Below the pieces are notes generated by a model, which did not search any database, was not told the DNA's origin, and worked only from the letters and a program-made list of their open reading frames with translations. Below are positions 34,600 through 42,748 of a DNA stretch of 64,000 nucleotides, piece by piece. The position numbers and the translations under genes were made by a program. Each line of letters begins with the position of its first letter. The stretch's first letter is position 1. This DNA comes from Paenibacillus pabuli. GTDB taxonomy: Bacteria; Bacillota; Bacilli; Paenibacillales; Paenibacillaceae. Location of the stretch: assembly GCF_023101145.1 (NCBI RefSeq), contig NZ_CP073714.1, forward strand, positions 6,634,001 to 6,698,000. The letters run 5' to 3'.

Positions 34600-36432
34600 T
34601 TACTCAACCGTTACGCTTTTCGCCAGGTTACGTGGTTTATCCACATCGTGACCCAGTGCCAGGGAAGCGTAGTATGCAAGCAATTGCAATGCTACAACGG
34701 ACAGAGCCGGGCTAAGCAGTGGCAGCGTCTTAGGAATCGCAAACGCTTGGTCAACGGACTTCAGCAATGGCGCTACGTGCTCTTCATACGTAATTGCCAG
34801 TACGTCTGCACCACGTGCTTTTACTTCTTTAATGTTGCTCACGGTTTTCTCCAGAACGTTCTCCTGTGTTGCCAGAGCAATGACAGGGATACCGTCCTCG
34901 ATCAATGCGAGCGTACCATGTTTCAACTCACCCGCAGCATACGCTTCGGAGTGAATATAAGAGATTTCTTTCAGCTTCAACGATCCTTCTTGAGCTACTG
35001 CATAGTCAAGACCACGGCCGATGAAGAAGAGATGTTGATGTTTGGAGATTTGTTCTGCATATCCTTTAATGGCTTCCGCTTGCTCCAGCATGGATTCAAC
35101 TTGCTCAGGCAATGCTTGCATTGCTGCCAGCGTGTGTGCAATCTCCTCTGCTGTTTGTGTGCCACGAACTTGTGCAAGGTACAGACCTAGCAAGTTGAAT
35201 GCAATCAATTGCGAAGTGTACGCTTTGGTGGAAGCTACAGCAATTTCCGGTCCTGCCAATGTTGCGATCACATCGTCTGCATCACGTGCAATGGAGCTGC
35301 CTACAACGTTAGTGATGGCGAGTACATGTGCACCATTCGATTGTGCTTCGCGCAGTGCAGCGAGAGTATCTGCAGTTTCGCCAGATTGGCTCACTACGAT
35401 TACCAGTGTATCTTTGTTAACGATTGGAGAACGATAGCGGTACTCGGAAGCAACGTCAGTTTCTACCGGAATACGCACCAATTGTTCAATTACAGTACGT
35501 CCAACCAGACCTGCATGGTACGCTGTACCACAAGCAATAATTTGAACGTTACGAATATTTTTAATTTGCTCTTCTGTCATTTTCAACTCAGGAAGTTGAA
35601 CTTTTTTGCCTTCAGTGTCGATGCGACCGAGCATTGTATCACGATATGCTTTTGGTTGCTCATGAATTTCTTTCAGCATGAAGTGCTCGAATCCGCCTTT
35701 TTCTGCGGTTACAGCATCCCAATCGACATGAATCATTTCCCGAGAAATAAAGTTGCCTTCAATCGTCATCAATTCGACAGCATCATGTGTCAAAACAGCC
35801 ATCTCACCATCATTCAGAATGTACACATTACGTGTATGTTCCAGAATGGCCGGGATATCGGAACCGATGAAGTTCTCGCCTTCTCCAATACCGATAATCA
35901 GTGGGCTTGCTTGACGCACAGCGACGAGTTTCTCAGGCTCATACTCTGTCAGAACACCCAGCGCGAATGCACCGCGCATCAACGTGATCACTTTTTGCAC
36001 AGCTTTAACGATATCTCCATCGTATTCACGTGCAATCAGGTGGGAGATGACTTCAGTATCTGTCTCGGATGTGAATGTGTGACCTTGAGCGATCAGTTCG
36101 TCTTTCAGATCCAAATAGTTCTCGATAATTCCGTTATGAACAACAGAGAACTTCTGGCTCTCATCCGTGTGTGGATGGGAATTCTCGTCTGATGGTTTAC
36201 CATGAGTAGCCCAGCGAGTGTGTCCGATTCCGGCATTACCTACCAGCGGTGCACCATCCAGTTTGGCTTCAAGGTTCGCAAGACGTCCCAGAGCTTTGGA
36301 GATTTGCAGACCATCCGGTGTAAATACCGCAATACCTGCAGAATCATAACCACGATACTCAAGCTTTTTCAGTCCTTCGATCAATACCGATTGAGTGTTC
36401 TTATTACCAATATATCCAACAATACCGCACAT
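34600..36432 (-). CDS. glmS: glutamine--fructose-6-phosphate aminotransferase (isomerizing)
   Basis: A 610-residue enzyme making glucosamine-6-phosphate from fructose-6-phosphate and glutamine, the first step to UDP-GlcNAc. The N-terminal class II amidotransferase has nucleophile Cys2 (MCGIVGYIG). Two SIS domains follow (CGTAYHAGL; SQSGETADTL; GRGLDYAVA), ending with AKSVTVE, the family C-terminus. A glmS ribozyme lies in its leader at about 36700-36905, giving feedback by GlcN6P. It lies downstream of glmM in the same direction. Confidence 0.97.
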   Translation of the reverse strand: MCGIVGYIGNKNTQSVLIEGLKKLEYRGYDSAGIAVFTPDGLQISKALGRLANLEAKLDGAPLVGNAGIGHTRWATHGKPSDENSHPHTDESQKFSVVHNGIIENYLDLKDELIAQGHTFTSETDTEVISHLIAREYDGDIVKAVQKVITLMRGAFALGVLTEYEPEKLVAVRQASPLIIGIGEGENFIGSDIPAILEHTRNVYILNDGEMAVLTHDAVELMTIEGNFISREMIHVDWDAVTAEKGGFEHFMLKEIHEQPKAYRDTMLGRIDTEGKKVQLPELKMTEEQIKNIRNVQIIACGTAYHAGLVGRTVIEQLVRIPVETDVASEYRYRSPIVNKDTLVIVVSQSGETADTLAALREAQSNGAHVLAITNVVGSSIARDADDVIATLAGPEIAVASTKAYTSQLIAFNLLGLYLAQVRGTQTAEEIAHTLAAMQALPEQVESMLEQAEAIKGYAEQISKHQHLFFIGRGLDYAVAQEGSLKLKEISYIHSEAYAAGELKHGTLALIEDGIPVIALATQENVLEKTVSNIKEVKARGADVLAITYEEHVAPLLKSVDQAFAIPKTLPLLSPALSVVALQLLAYYASLALGHDVDKPRNLAKSVTVE

Positions 36433-36699
36433 AGTTTAGTTCCTCCGATTGTATATGAATACTGTGTCACGAAGAGAAACAGGCTGGCACGGCATATCGA
36501 AAAAATGAAAATGATTGCCTAACGTATCATGAAAACTTTCAATTATTCAATTATCAATGATCAGAGCAACCTCTTGCCGCCCCGCAGTCATAAGCTGTTA
36601 TTAGATGCAATCATGAATGCACATCATTTTCCCGTCCGCGCACTGTTCACGCTCTTCGCGCACATTCATTTGATTTTTAGTTGAATCTTGCACCTACCG

Positions 36700-36905
36700 G
36701 CGCGTTGTGTGGACAGTCACCCATCCATTTTCCGCAATCCGGTTTACGGCTCTGGTGCATCACCGGGAGGTCCCCGCCGAACAATCCGAACACCTCCACC
36801 TCGTCAGCTTGATTGCCGTCGATCCTGCTCAGTAGTCTCTTAATAATTCAAGATTTGTACCAATCAAAATCCTTCCCGCGCAACTTCAAGCTCTGGCGCT
36901 TGTGT
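36700..36905 (-). ncRNA. glmS ribozyme/riboswitch (GlcN6P-activated self-cleaving RNA)
   Basis: On the minus strand AGCGCCAGAGCTTG opens the core; by the known class, cleavage falls between A36900 and G36899. The conserved internal blocks GACGAGGTGGAGG and TTCGGCGGGGACCTCCCGG follow, and AACGCGCCGG closes the fold. It lies in the long leader of glmS, where GlcN6P binding makes the mRNA cut itself and be degraded. The 3' limit is approximate. Confidence 0.93.
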
Positions 36906-36956
36906 AACTAGTACCTTACGATCCTCACTTTCTGTGTCTGAATGACGACTCCACTC

Positions 36957-36985
36957 ATTATATGCACGTCAGATTCATTTTGCAA
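36957..36985 (-). promoter_or_regulatory. sigma-A promoter of the glmS leader
   Basis: On the minus strand TTGCAA (36985-36980), a 17-bp spacer and a consensus TATAAT (36962-36957). Transcription would start near 36950, about 50 bases before the ribozyme cleavage site. The remaining DNA to glmM (36986-37173) shows no gene. Confidence 0.85.
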
Positions 36986-37173
36986 TGGAGCAAAGTACCT
37001 GTGACAATTTCGGCATATTTACCCACAATCCCGACCAGATAAACAGACCCATGGTCTCACTAGGCCGGGACGCAGGAATATGGGTTTATATGGGATAACC
37101 TCTGTTAGATTAAGCCTTGTATGACAGTGATTCCCTTGGGACAACTGAGTTTGGAAGGCCTATCGATCAGGTC

Positions 37174-38514
37174 CTATACCAGTTCTTTTTGCACAACATC
37201 CGCAATTTGAGACACGAATTGTTCAAGTTCATCCTTATCTGGTCCTTCCGCCATAACACGGATCAGGGATTCGGTACCGGACGCACGAACAAGTACACGT
37301 CCATTATCGCCCAGATGCTGCTCCACTGTTGCGATGGCTTGCTCAATCGCAGAATTGCCCTCATATTTGCTCTTATCTTCAACACGCACGTTCACCAGCA
37401 CTTGTGGGTACTGGGTCATCAGCGCCTTAAGTTCACTCAGTTTTTTGCCGGAAGCCTTCATTGTGTCCACAAGTTGAATTGCTGTCAGCATGCCGTCGCC
37501 TGTTGTGTTGTAATCCAGGAAAATAACATGACCGGATTGCTCTCCACCCAAGTTATAACCTCCACGGCGCATTTCTTCCATCACATAACGGTCACCAACG
37601 GCAGTCTTTGCTGTTTTCAATGCCAGTTTCTCCGTTGCTTTGTAGAATCCGATGTTACTCATTACAGTAGATACCACGGTACTGTCTTTCAGCTTGCCTG
37701 CACGATTCATCGCATCACCACAGATGCACAGAATGAAGTCACCATCGACCTCCGCGCCTGTCTCATCAATCGCGATCAGACGATCCGCATCCCCGTCAAA
37801 AGCAAGGCCCAGGTCCGCTTTATGTTTCAGCACCTCTTGTTTCAAATGCTCCGGGTGAGTTGATCCGCATTGCTCATTGATATTCAGGCCGTTAGGCTCA
37901 GCGCCAATAGCAATGACTTCTGCACCAAGTTCTCTGAACAATTTGGGTGCCAGCTCATAAGCTGCTCCGTTAGCGCAGTCCAGAACAATTTTGAGTCCTG
38001 AGAACGATTCATTTACCGTTGTTTTCAAGTAGTCCAAATAACGGTAACGGGATTCCTCATCCACAGTTACAGTACCCAAACCACCACCCACAGGGCGCGG
38101 TAATTGATCCGTTTCTGCATCCATCAGTTCTTCGATCCGGTTCTCCGTCTCGTCCGAGAGTTTAAAGCCATCTCCGCCAAAAAATTTGATACCGTTATCC
38201 TCAACCGGATTGTGGGAAGCCGAGATCATTACCCCTGCATCGGCTTTTAGCAGACGAGCAATATACGCCACTCCAGGAGTGGATACTACGCCCAGACGAA
38301 TGACATCAGCGCCAATGGACAGCAAACCTGCAACCAGTGCGGATTCCAGCATAAGCCCCGAGATTCGGGTATCCATACCAATAACCACTTTTGGTCTTTC
38401 TACACCGCCTGCAAGCACATAACCACCACAACGTCCGATGCTGTAAGCCAGCTCAGCCGTTAGCTCTTTATTGGCAACACCTCTTACGCCGTCTGTACCA
38501 AAATATTTCCCCAT
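37174..38514 (-). CDS. glmM: phosphoglucosamine mutase
   Basis: A 446-residue alpha-D-phosphohexomutase converting GlcN-6-P to GlcN-1-P. The phospho-serine is Ser100 in MISASHNPVEDNG, the Mg-binding loop is DGDADR, and the C-terminal phosphate loop is RASGTESLIRVM. It follows cdaR by 79 bp with GAAGGAG before the ATG, in the conserved cdaA-cdaR-glmM cluster where GlmM binds and can restrain CdaA. Confidence 0.97.
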   Translation of the reverse strand: MGKYFGTDGVRGVANKELTAELAYSIGRCGGYVLAGGVERPKVVIGMDTRISGLMLESALVAGLLSIGADVIRLGVVSTPGVAYIARLLKADAGVMISASHNPVEDNGIKFFGGDGFKLSDETENRIEELMDAETDQLPRPVGGGLGTVTVDEESRYRYLDYLKTTVNESFSGLKIVLDCANGAAYELAPKLFRELGAEVIAIGAEPNGLNINEQCGSTHPEHLKQEVLKHKADLGLAFDGDADRLIAIDETGAEVDGDFILCICGDAMNRAGKLKDSTVVSTVMSNIGFYKATEKLALKTAKTAVGDRYVMEEMRRGGYNLGGEQSGHVIFLDYNTTGDGMLTAIQLVDTMKASGKKLSELKALMTQYPQVLVNVRVEDKSKYEGNSAIEQAIATVEQHLGDNGRVLVRASGTESLIRVMAEGPDKDELEQFVSQIADVVQKELV

Positions 38515-38593
38515 GATCTAACTCCTTCTATTCGCATCATATAAGAGCATAAACGTTATTTTTAAAATTTTGATCTGATCACTAACAATTTTT

Positions 38594-40075
38594 TTACGGA
38601 TTGGAGCCACTATTGCTGCTGCCGCTGTTACTGGGGTTACCTCGAGTGGAATTCCCCTGTAGACTCTGCTCCGGATTGTCCGTATTCGATTCTGTTTCTT
38701 CTTCTCCAGGAGCAGTTTCGGTATCCCCATTCTCAACTTCGGCTGGCGTAGGCTCAGGCCCGACCGTACTTTCATCATTCGGATCGTCGCCGGGAGGAAC
38801 CGTCGTATTATCAGCCTTTTCGCTAATCTTGACGGTAGCACTCAGACCATCTGATGACTCATCCAGTTTGGCAAAACGAGGCAAGTCAGCCTCAAGCTTT
38901 ATTTCATGCGTGCCTGCCGCAAGTCCAGCAAGGTCCGCAGTCAGCTTGATATCATCGCTACTTAGACCTTCAAGCATTGTTGAAGAACCTCTAAGCGTAA
39001 TATTTAAGCCACCACTTTTAGGAGTAACCAGTGTACCTTCCAGTCCGTTCCCAGCGCCAGTAAGCGTAATGGGTACGTTCGGAAAGACTTTGGTCGTCTC
39101 CTGAAGCTCATCGTATGGTGATACCGTCACCTTAAGCTGAATCGAACTAGGCTCGATTTTCTCAAAACCGGAAGGCGGCGTCAAGTCCACGTTAACTGTC
39201 GACGTCCCTGGTTCATCAAACTGTGTAAGATCCAGGGTTACTTGGTCGTAGGACCGTATACCCGCAAGTGCATCCTCTGAGCCGTAAACCGAGACTTCTT
39301 TCACGCTTGGCTCAACCGTGGAGAGCACCATTCCCTCTGGAAGCTGTCCCGAATATTTGATTCTTAAGGGTACAGTTGTATAGGGCTGACTGACCGGAAT
39401 ACGGACTTCAACCGTTTCTGGTGTAACAATCGCATTTTCAATGACTTTGCCTTCGGCATCATATGCCTGTAACTTCACTTTTTTCTGTGTTACGTCATCC
39501 TTCGCATCCTTCACGCTCACACTGCCCTGAACCTTCGCTACGGCGTCAAGCTGCCCTTCTGGCAGAGTTACCTTAACTTGACCTGAAGGTTCAACAACGG
39601 GCGTTCCAACGTTGTATCCGGTGGATGGTTCTCCTTCGGGTACAATATTCACATCGAACGATTTGGTGCCCAATTTTTCAACGTTGACCGTAACCATGGA
39701 AGGCTCCATGCTGACTACTTCAACCCCGGATGGCAGATCCGGTACTAGCGGTAACGTGTTGGACCCATCCTTCACCTGACTAAGATCCACTAACACTTTA
39801 TAATCATCATTCGTAAAAATCGAAGTTAACATCGAGCGCTGTCCTTTAATCTCCAGACGGACCTCATCCGTACTTAATGAAGTAAGCACATAAGAGTTGC
39901 TGTCGAGTCCATAGGGCTGAACAGGCACAGTGCGCTCCACAACCTTATTGGTCGTGCCTGTCGCAATCGTTGGCGTCGTTGGTACTTCATCCAGATGGAT
40001 CATGAACCAGAGCAACAGACTCACCGCTAGGGCAAGAATTTTGGCAAAATTGTTGTTATTGAACCATTTATCCAT
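38594..40075 (-). CDS. cdaR: YbbR-domain protein CdaR, regulator of diadenylate cyclase
   Basis: A 493-residue protein from ATG 40075 (RBS AGGGGGG; the longer reading lies within cdaA). One N-terminal TM helix (about 12-27, ILALAVSLLLWFMIHL) is followed by four extracytoplasmic YbbR repeats. An acidic, Pro/Thr/Gly/Ser-rich low-complexity tail ends in SNSGSGSN-like repeats, longer than in B. subtilis. CdaR tunes CdaA activity from outside the membrane. It overlaps the end of cdaA by 8 bp. Confidence 0.92.
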   Translation of the reverse strand: MDKWFNNNNFAKILALAVSLLLWFMIHLDEVPTTPTIATGTTNKVVERTVPVQPYGLDSNSYVLTSLSTDEVRLEIKGQRSMLTSIFTNDDYKVLVDLSQVKDGSNTLPLVPDLPSGVEVVSMEPSMVTVNVEKLGTKSFDVNIVPEGEPSTGYNVGTPVVEPSGQVKVTLPEGQLDAVAKVQGSVSVKDAKDDVTQKKVKLQAYDAEGKVIENAIVTPETVEVRIPVSQPYTTVPLRIKYSGQLPEGMVLSTVEPSVKEVSVYGSEDALAGIRSYDQVTLDLTQFDEPGTSTVNVDLTPPSGFEKIEPSSIQLKVTVSPYDELQETTKVFPNVPITLTGAGNGLEGTLVTPKSGGLNITLRGSSTMLEGLSSDDIKLTADLAGLAAGTHEIKLEADLPRFAKLDESSDGLSATVKISEKADNTTVPPGDDPNDESTVGPEPTPAEVENGDTETAPGEEETESNTDNPEQSLQGNSTRGNPSNSGSSNSGSNP

Positions 40076-40907
40076 TTTTACGTCCCCCCTTCCGTTTCCA
40101 GAAGGTAGCCCAAGCATTCTTTTTAGTTAAATTGGATGTTGGACGCAGTTCTTCATATAATTTAGCAATCAGCGATTCTTCTTTAATATCACGAACAACT
40201 TGTCCATTCATCGCAAGCGACACTTGTCCTGTCTCCTCTGAAACAACCAGACAGATCGCGTCTGCCACCTCGGTAATCCCGATTGCTGCACGGTGACGCG
40301 TTCCTAACTCCTTGCTAATAAACGGATTCTCGGACAAAGGCAAATAACAGGCTGCTGCCGAAATCTGTTTGCCCTGTATAATGACGGCTCCATCATGGAG
40401 CGGTGTATTCGGAATAAAGATATTAATCATCAGCTCTGAACTGACCAGTGATTGCATCTGGATCCCGGACTCCGTATAATCGTTCAGACCCGTTTCCCGT
40501 TCGAATACAACCAATGCACCAATTTTTCGCCGAGACAAATAATTGACGGACTTAATGATCTCACCAATTAACACCGTTAATTCCTCATCACTTGCCGCTG
40601 CCGAGCGTCCAAACAGTTTACCACGACCCAATTGCTCCAGACCACGGCGCAGTTCCGGCTGAAAGATAATGAAGACCGCGACGACTCCAAACGTAAACAT
40701 CTGGTTCATCAGCCATTTGAGCGTATAGAGGTTTAGCCACGTACTTAGTGCCCAGATCACCACAAGAAACAGTATACCTTTCAGCAGTTGAACAGCACGG
40801 GTACCCCGTACAAGCAAAATCAATTTGTACATAATATAGGTAACAATCAATATATCGATAACGTCCTTAATGGACTCTTTCCACGTTAAGTCAGCAAAAT
40901 AGTTCAT
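40068..40907 (-). CDS. cdaA: diadenylate cyclase CdaA (c-di-AMP synthase)
   Basis: A 279-residue membrane enzyme. Three N-terminal TM helices (about 12-90) are followed by the DAC domain with the catalytic DGA motif (TPLHDGAVIIQ) and RHR motif (LGTRHRAAIG). It makes c-di-AMP from ATP, controlling potassium and osmolyte balance and cell-wall homeostasis. First gene of the cdaA-cdaR-glmM cluster; the ATG follows GCGGGGG. A perfect AACGTTAACGTT palindrome at 41022-41033 in its upstream region is of unknown meaning. Confidence 0.96.
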   Translation of the reverse strand: MNYFADLTWKESIKDVIDILIVTYIMYKLILLVRGTRAVQLLKGILFLVVIWALSTWLNLYTLKWLMNQMFTFGVVAVFIIFQPELRRGLEQLGRGKLFGRSAAASDEELTVLIGEIIKSVNYLSRRKIGALVVFERETGLNDYTESGIQMQSLVSSELMINIFIPNTPLHDGAVIIQGKQISAAACYLPLSENPFISKELGTRHRAAIGITEVADAICLVVSEETGQVSLAMNGQVVRDIKEESLIAKLYEELRPTSNLTKKNAWATFWKRKGGRKNG

Positions 40908-41104
40908 AAGCCAGCCCCCGCTATCCCCATTGATGAGTAAACCCTGATCTCATATTAACCCATTAGGATTTAATTAATCCTTTTTCTATATGTAGTATGT
41001 TCTCTTTAGTATCTAGGTTATAACGTTAACGTTCAGGTTGCAAGTTACGAGAGTCACAAACTGCGCGGAAACAGCACAAATCCCATAAATTACAAAGTAA
41101 AAAG

Positions 41105-41141
41105 ATAAAAAAAGAGTACCCCAGCAATCTGGAGGTACCCT
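41105..41141 (-). terminator. rho-independent terminator after rsiW
   Basis: On the minus strand AGGGTACC pairs with GGGGTACTCT (with wobbles) and is followed by TTTTTTTATC. Confidence 0.8.
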
Positions 41142-41175
41142 GCTTGGTATATACCATTGAAGAATTCACCCTGTT

Positions 41176-41790
41176 TTAGCGGTAAGCCACTTCATTTACC
41201 ATATTGGTTATTTTGTACCAGAACCAGTCCAGCGCCTGATCAATACTTTTCACCTGACCGGAAATATGTGCCGTTGAAGCCTGATACAGTTGTCCGTCGA
41301 TGACCGTCAGATTACCGTTTACATCACCGTACACCTGAGCAGTTCCATTCTCTATCGTAAGATCGCCAGCAATGGACTTGCCTTCAGGAACAATAACCGT
41401 ATTTCCTTCAATCACGATCTGGTCCAGATTATTTCCCTTCACAACCATTTCGTTATTCTGATTCCAGAAATTCCATGCGCTAAAGAGCATCACGACCAAA
41501 AAGAAGGCTGCCGCCGTCAGCGCGGGATGTCCTTTGACCCATTTGAGCCATACTTGCTGTCTCTTGGGCTGGGGCAGAGCATTCATAATTCGATTGGTCA
41601 GCTCATCCGAGGCAGACGGTGAATAGTGTTTCATGGCAAAGAGTAGCATTTCCGTCTGTTCCAACTCTTTAAAGCGCATGCGACAATCCGGACAGGTCAC
41701 AAGGTGACTTTTCAGTTCAACCTTCTGGGCCGGGGACAACGACTCATCCAAACATTCATGCATTAAAGAGACGGCCGAGTTGCAATCCAT
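41176..41790 (-). CDS. rsiW: anti-sigma factor with zinc-finger domain (RsiW-like)
   Basis: A 204-residue protein. The zinc-binding anti-sigma domain has His29-x3-Cys33-x2-Cys36 (HLVTCPDC). One TM helix lies at about 92-112 (LTAAAFFLVVMLFSAWNFW). The extracytoplasmic part has alternating Val/Ile-Gly units (IVIEGNTVIV ... AGDLTIENGTAQVYGDVNGN) that look like a bactofilin/beta-helix repeat rather than the short tail of B. subtilis RsiW. It should hold SigW at the membrane until regulated proteolysis releases it. Its gene follows sigW by 135 bp. Confidence 0.9.
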   Translation of the reverse strand: MDCNSAVSLMHECLDESLSPAQKVELKSHLVTCPDCRMRFKELEQTEMLLFAMKHYSPSASDELTNRIMNALPQPKRQQVWLKWVKGHPALTAAAFFLVVMLFSAWNFWNQNNEMVVKGNNLDQIVIEGNTVIVPEGKSIAGDLTIENGTAQVYGDVNGNLTVIDGQLYQASTAHISGQVKSIDQALDWFWYKITNMVNEVAYR

Positions 41791-41925
41791 ATGAGAGCCA
41801 ATCCTTTCTTAGATCACTTAGTCCTTGCATTGCCAAAAAGCACGCATAAGACTTGCATACATTACATACGTATCCGTTTCGGATATGTTTCAAATAATTT
41901 CGCCCAAAATAAAGACATTTTGCAT

Positions 41926-42492
41926 TTACAACTTATATTCCAGTTTTTTACGCAAAAAATCACGCCCCCGATGAACACGAGTCTTAATCGTTGTTACGGG
42001 CATACCTGTCACATCACTAATTTCCTGCAGCGACAAGTCCTGTAAATATCTCAAAACCATGACTGATTTATACTTGGCCGGCAGACTGTCAATCGCTTCG
42101 CGAATAAGTGTCTGTGTCTCAGACAAAAGTGCTTCGCTCTCTGGTGTACGATCATCACTTGGAAGCATCGCATAACCGTCGGATCCTTCCTGATCATTCA
42201 GCTCTGCATCCAATGAGTAAGAAGGTTTCTTCCGCCGCAAGCGGTCAATACACAGATTGGTTGCAATCCGGTATATCCAGGTTGAGAACTTCTGATTCGG
42301 ATCATACTTCTCCATATTGCGAAACACACGCAAAAACGTCTCCTGTACAACGTCTTCGGCTTCATGACGATTGTTCAGCATCCGGTATGCCAGATGAAAA
42401 AGCTTGTCCTTGTATAATTCAACGATTTCTGCAAAGGCCCGCTGGTCACCCTTCAGTACCAGCTTAACAAGCCTGTTCTCCAAATTGTCCAC
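41926..42492 (-). CDS. sigW: ECF RNA polymerase sigma factor SigW
   Basis: A 188-residue sigma-70 ECF factor starting at GTG 42492 (TGGGGG upstream; length then equals B. subtilis SigW). Region 2 includes DKLFHLAYRMLNNRHEAEDVVQETFLRVFRN, and region 4 includes LPAKYKSVMVLRYLQDLSLQEISDVTGMP. It directs envelope-stress and antimicrobial-defence genes. It is followed by its anti-sigma factor. I did not find a clear autoregulatory ECF promoter (TGAAAC-N16-CGTA) upstream. Confidence 0.92.
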   Translation of the reverse strand: MDNLENRLVKLVLKGDQRAFAEIVELYKDKLFHLAYRMLNNRHEAEDVVQETFLRVFRNMEKYDPNQKFSTWIYRIATNLCIDRLRRKKPSYSLDAELNDQEGSDGYAMLPSDDRTPESEALLSETQTLIREAIDSLPAKYKSVMVLRYLQDLSLQEISDVTGMPVTTIKTRVHRGRDFLRKKLEYKL

Positions 42493-42627
42493 CCTTATTC
42501 CCCCAGACATGCTGATGGGTCTTCCGCCTTCTGATACCCGTCCACACTTGTAATTCACCAATCAAATCGTAAATCAACTTTGGTCAAAAATCAAGACTGT
42601 GCCGGAAAATATCCGCCAAAAACAGTA

Positions 42628-42657
42628 AAAACGGGAACTCCCGAAGGAGTCCCGTTT
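42628..42657 (-). terminator. rho-independent terminator of ppc
   Basis: On the minus strand AAACGGGACTCC pairs with GGAGTTCCCGTTT around TTCG and runs into TTTTTACTG. Confidence 0.85.
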
Positions 42658-42748
42658 CATCTCTCACTCATGCTGAGGAAAGAATTAAGCTTTTTGCTAT
42701 CTACTTGGCCGAAAAATTCACTTCATTTATGGTTAAGCAGGTTAATAA

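Noticed and set aside
35209..36192. 327-codon plus-strand ORF
   Set aside because: Antisense to glmS with the same shadow composition.
42493..42561. N-terminal extension of SigW
   Set aside because: The GTG at 42492 has a good RBS and gives the usual family length; the extension has no conserved residues that I can see.
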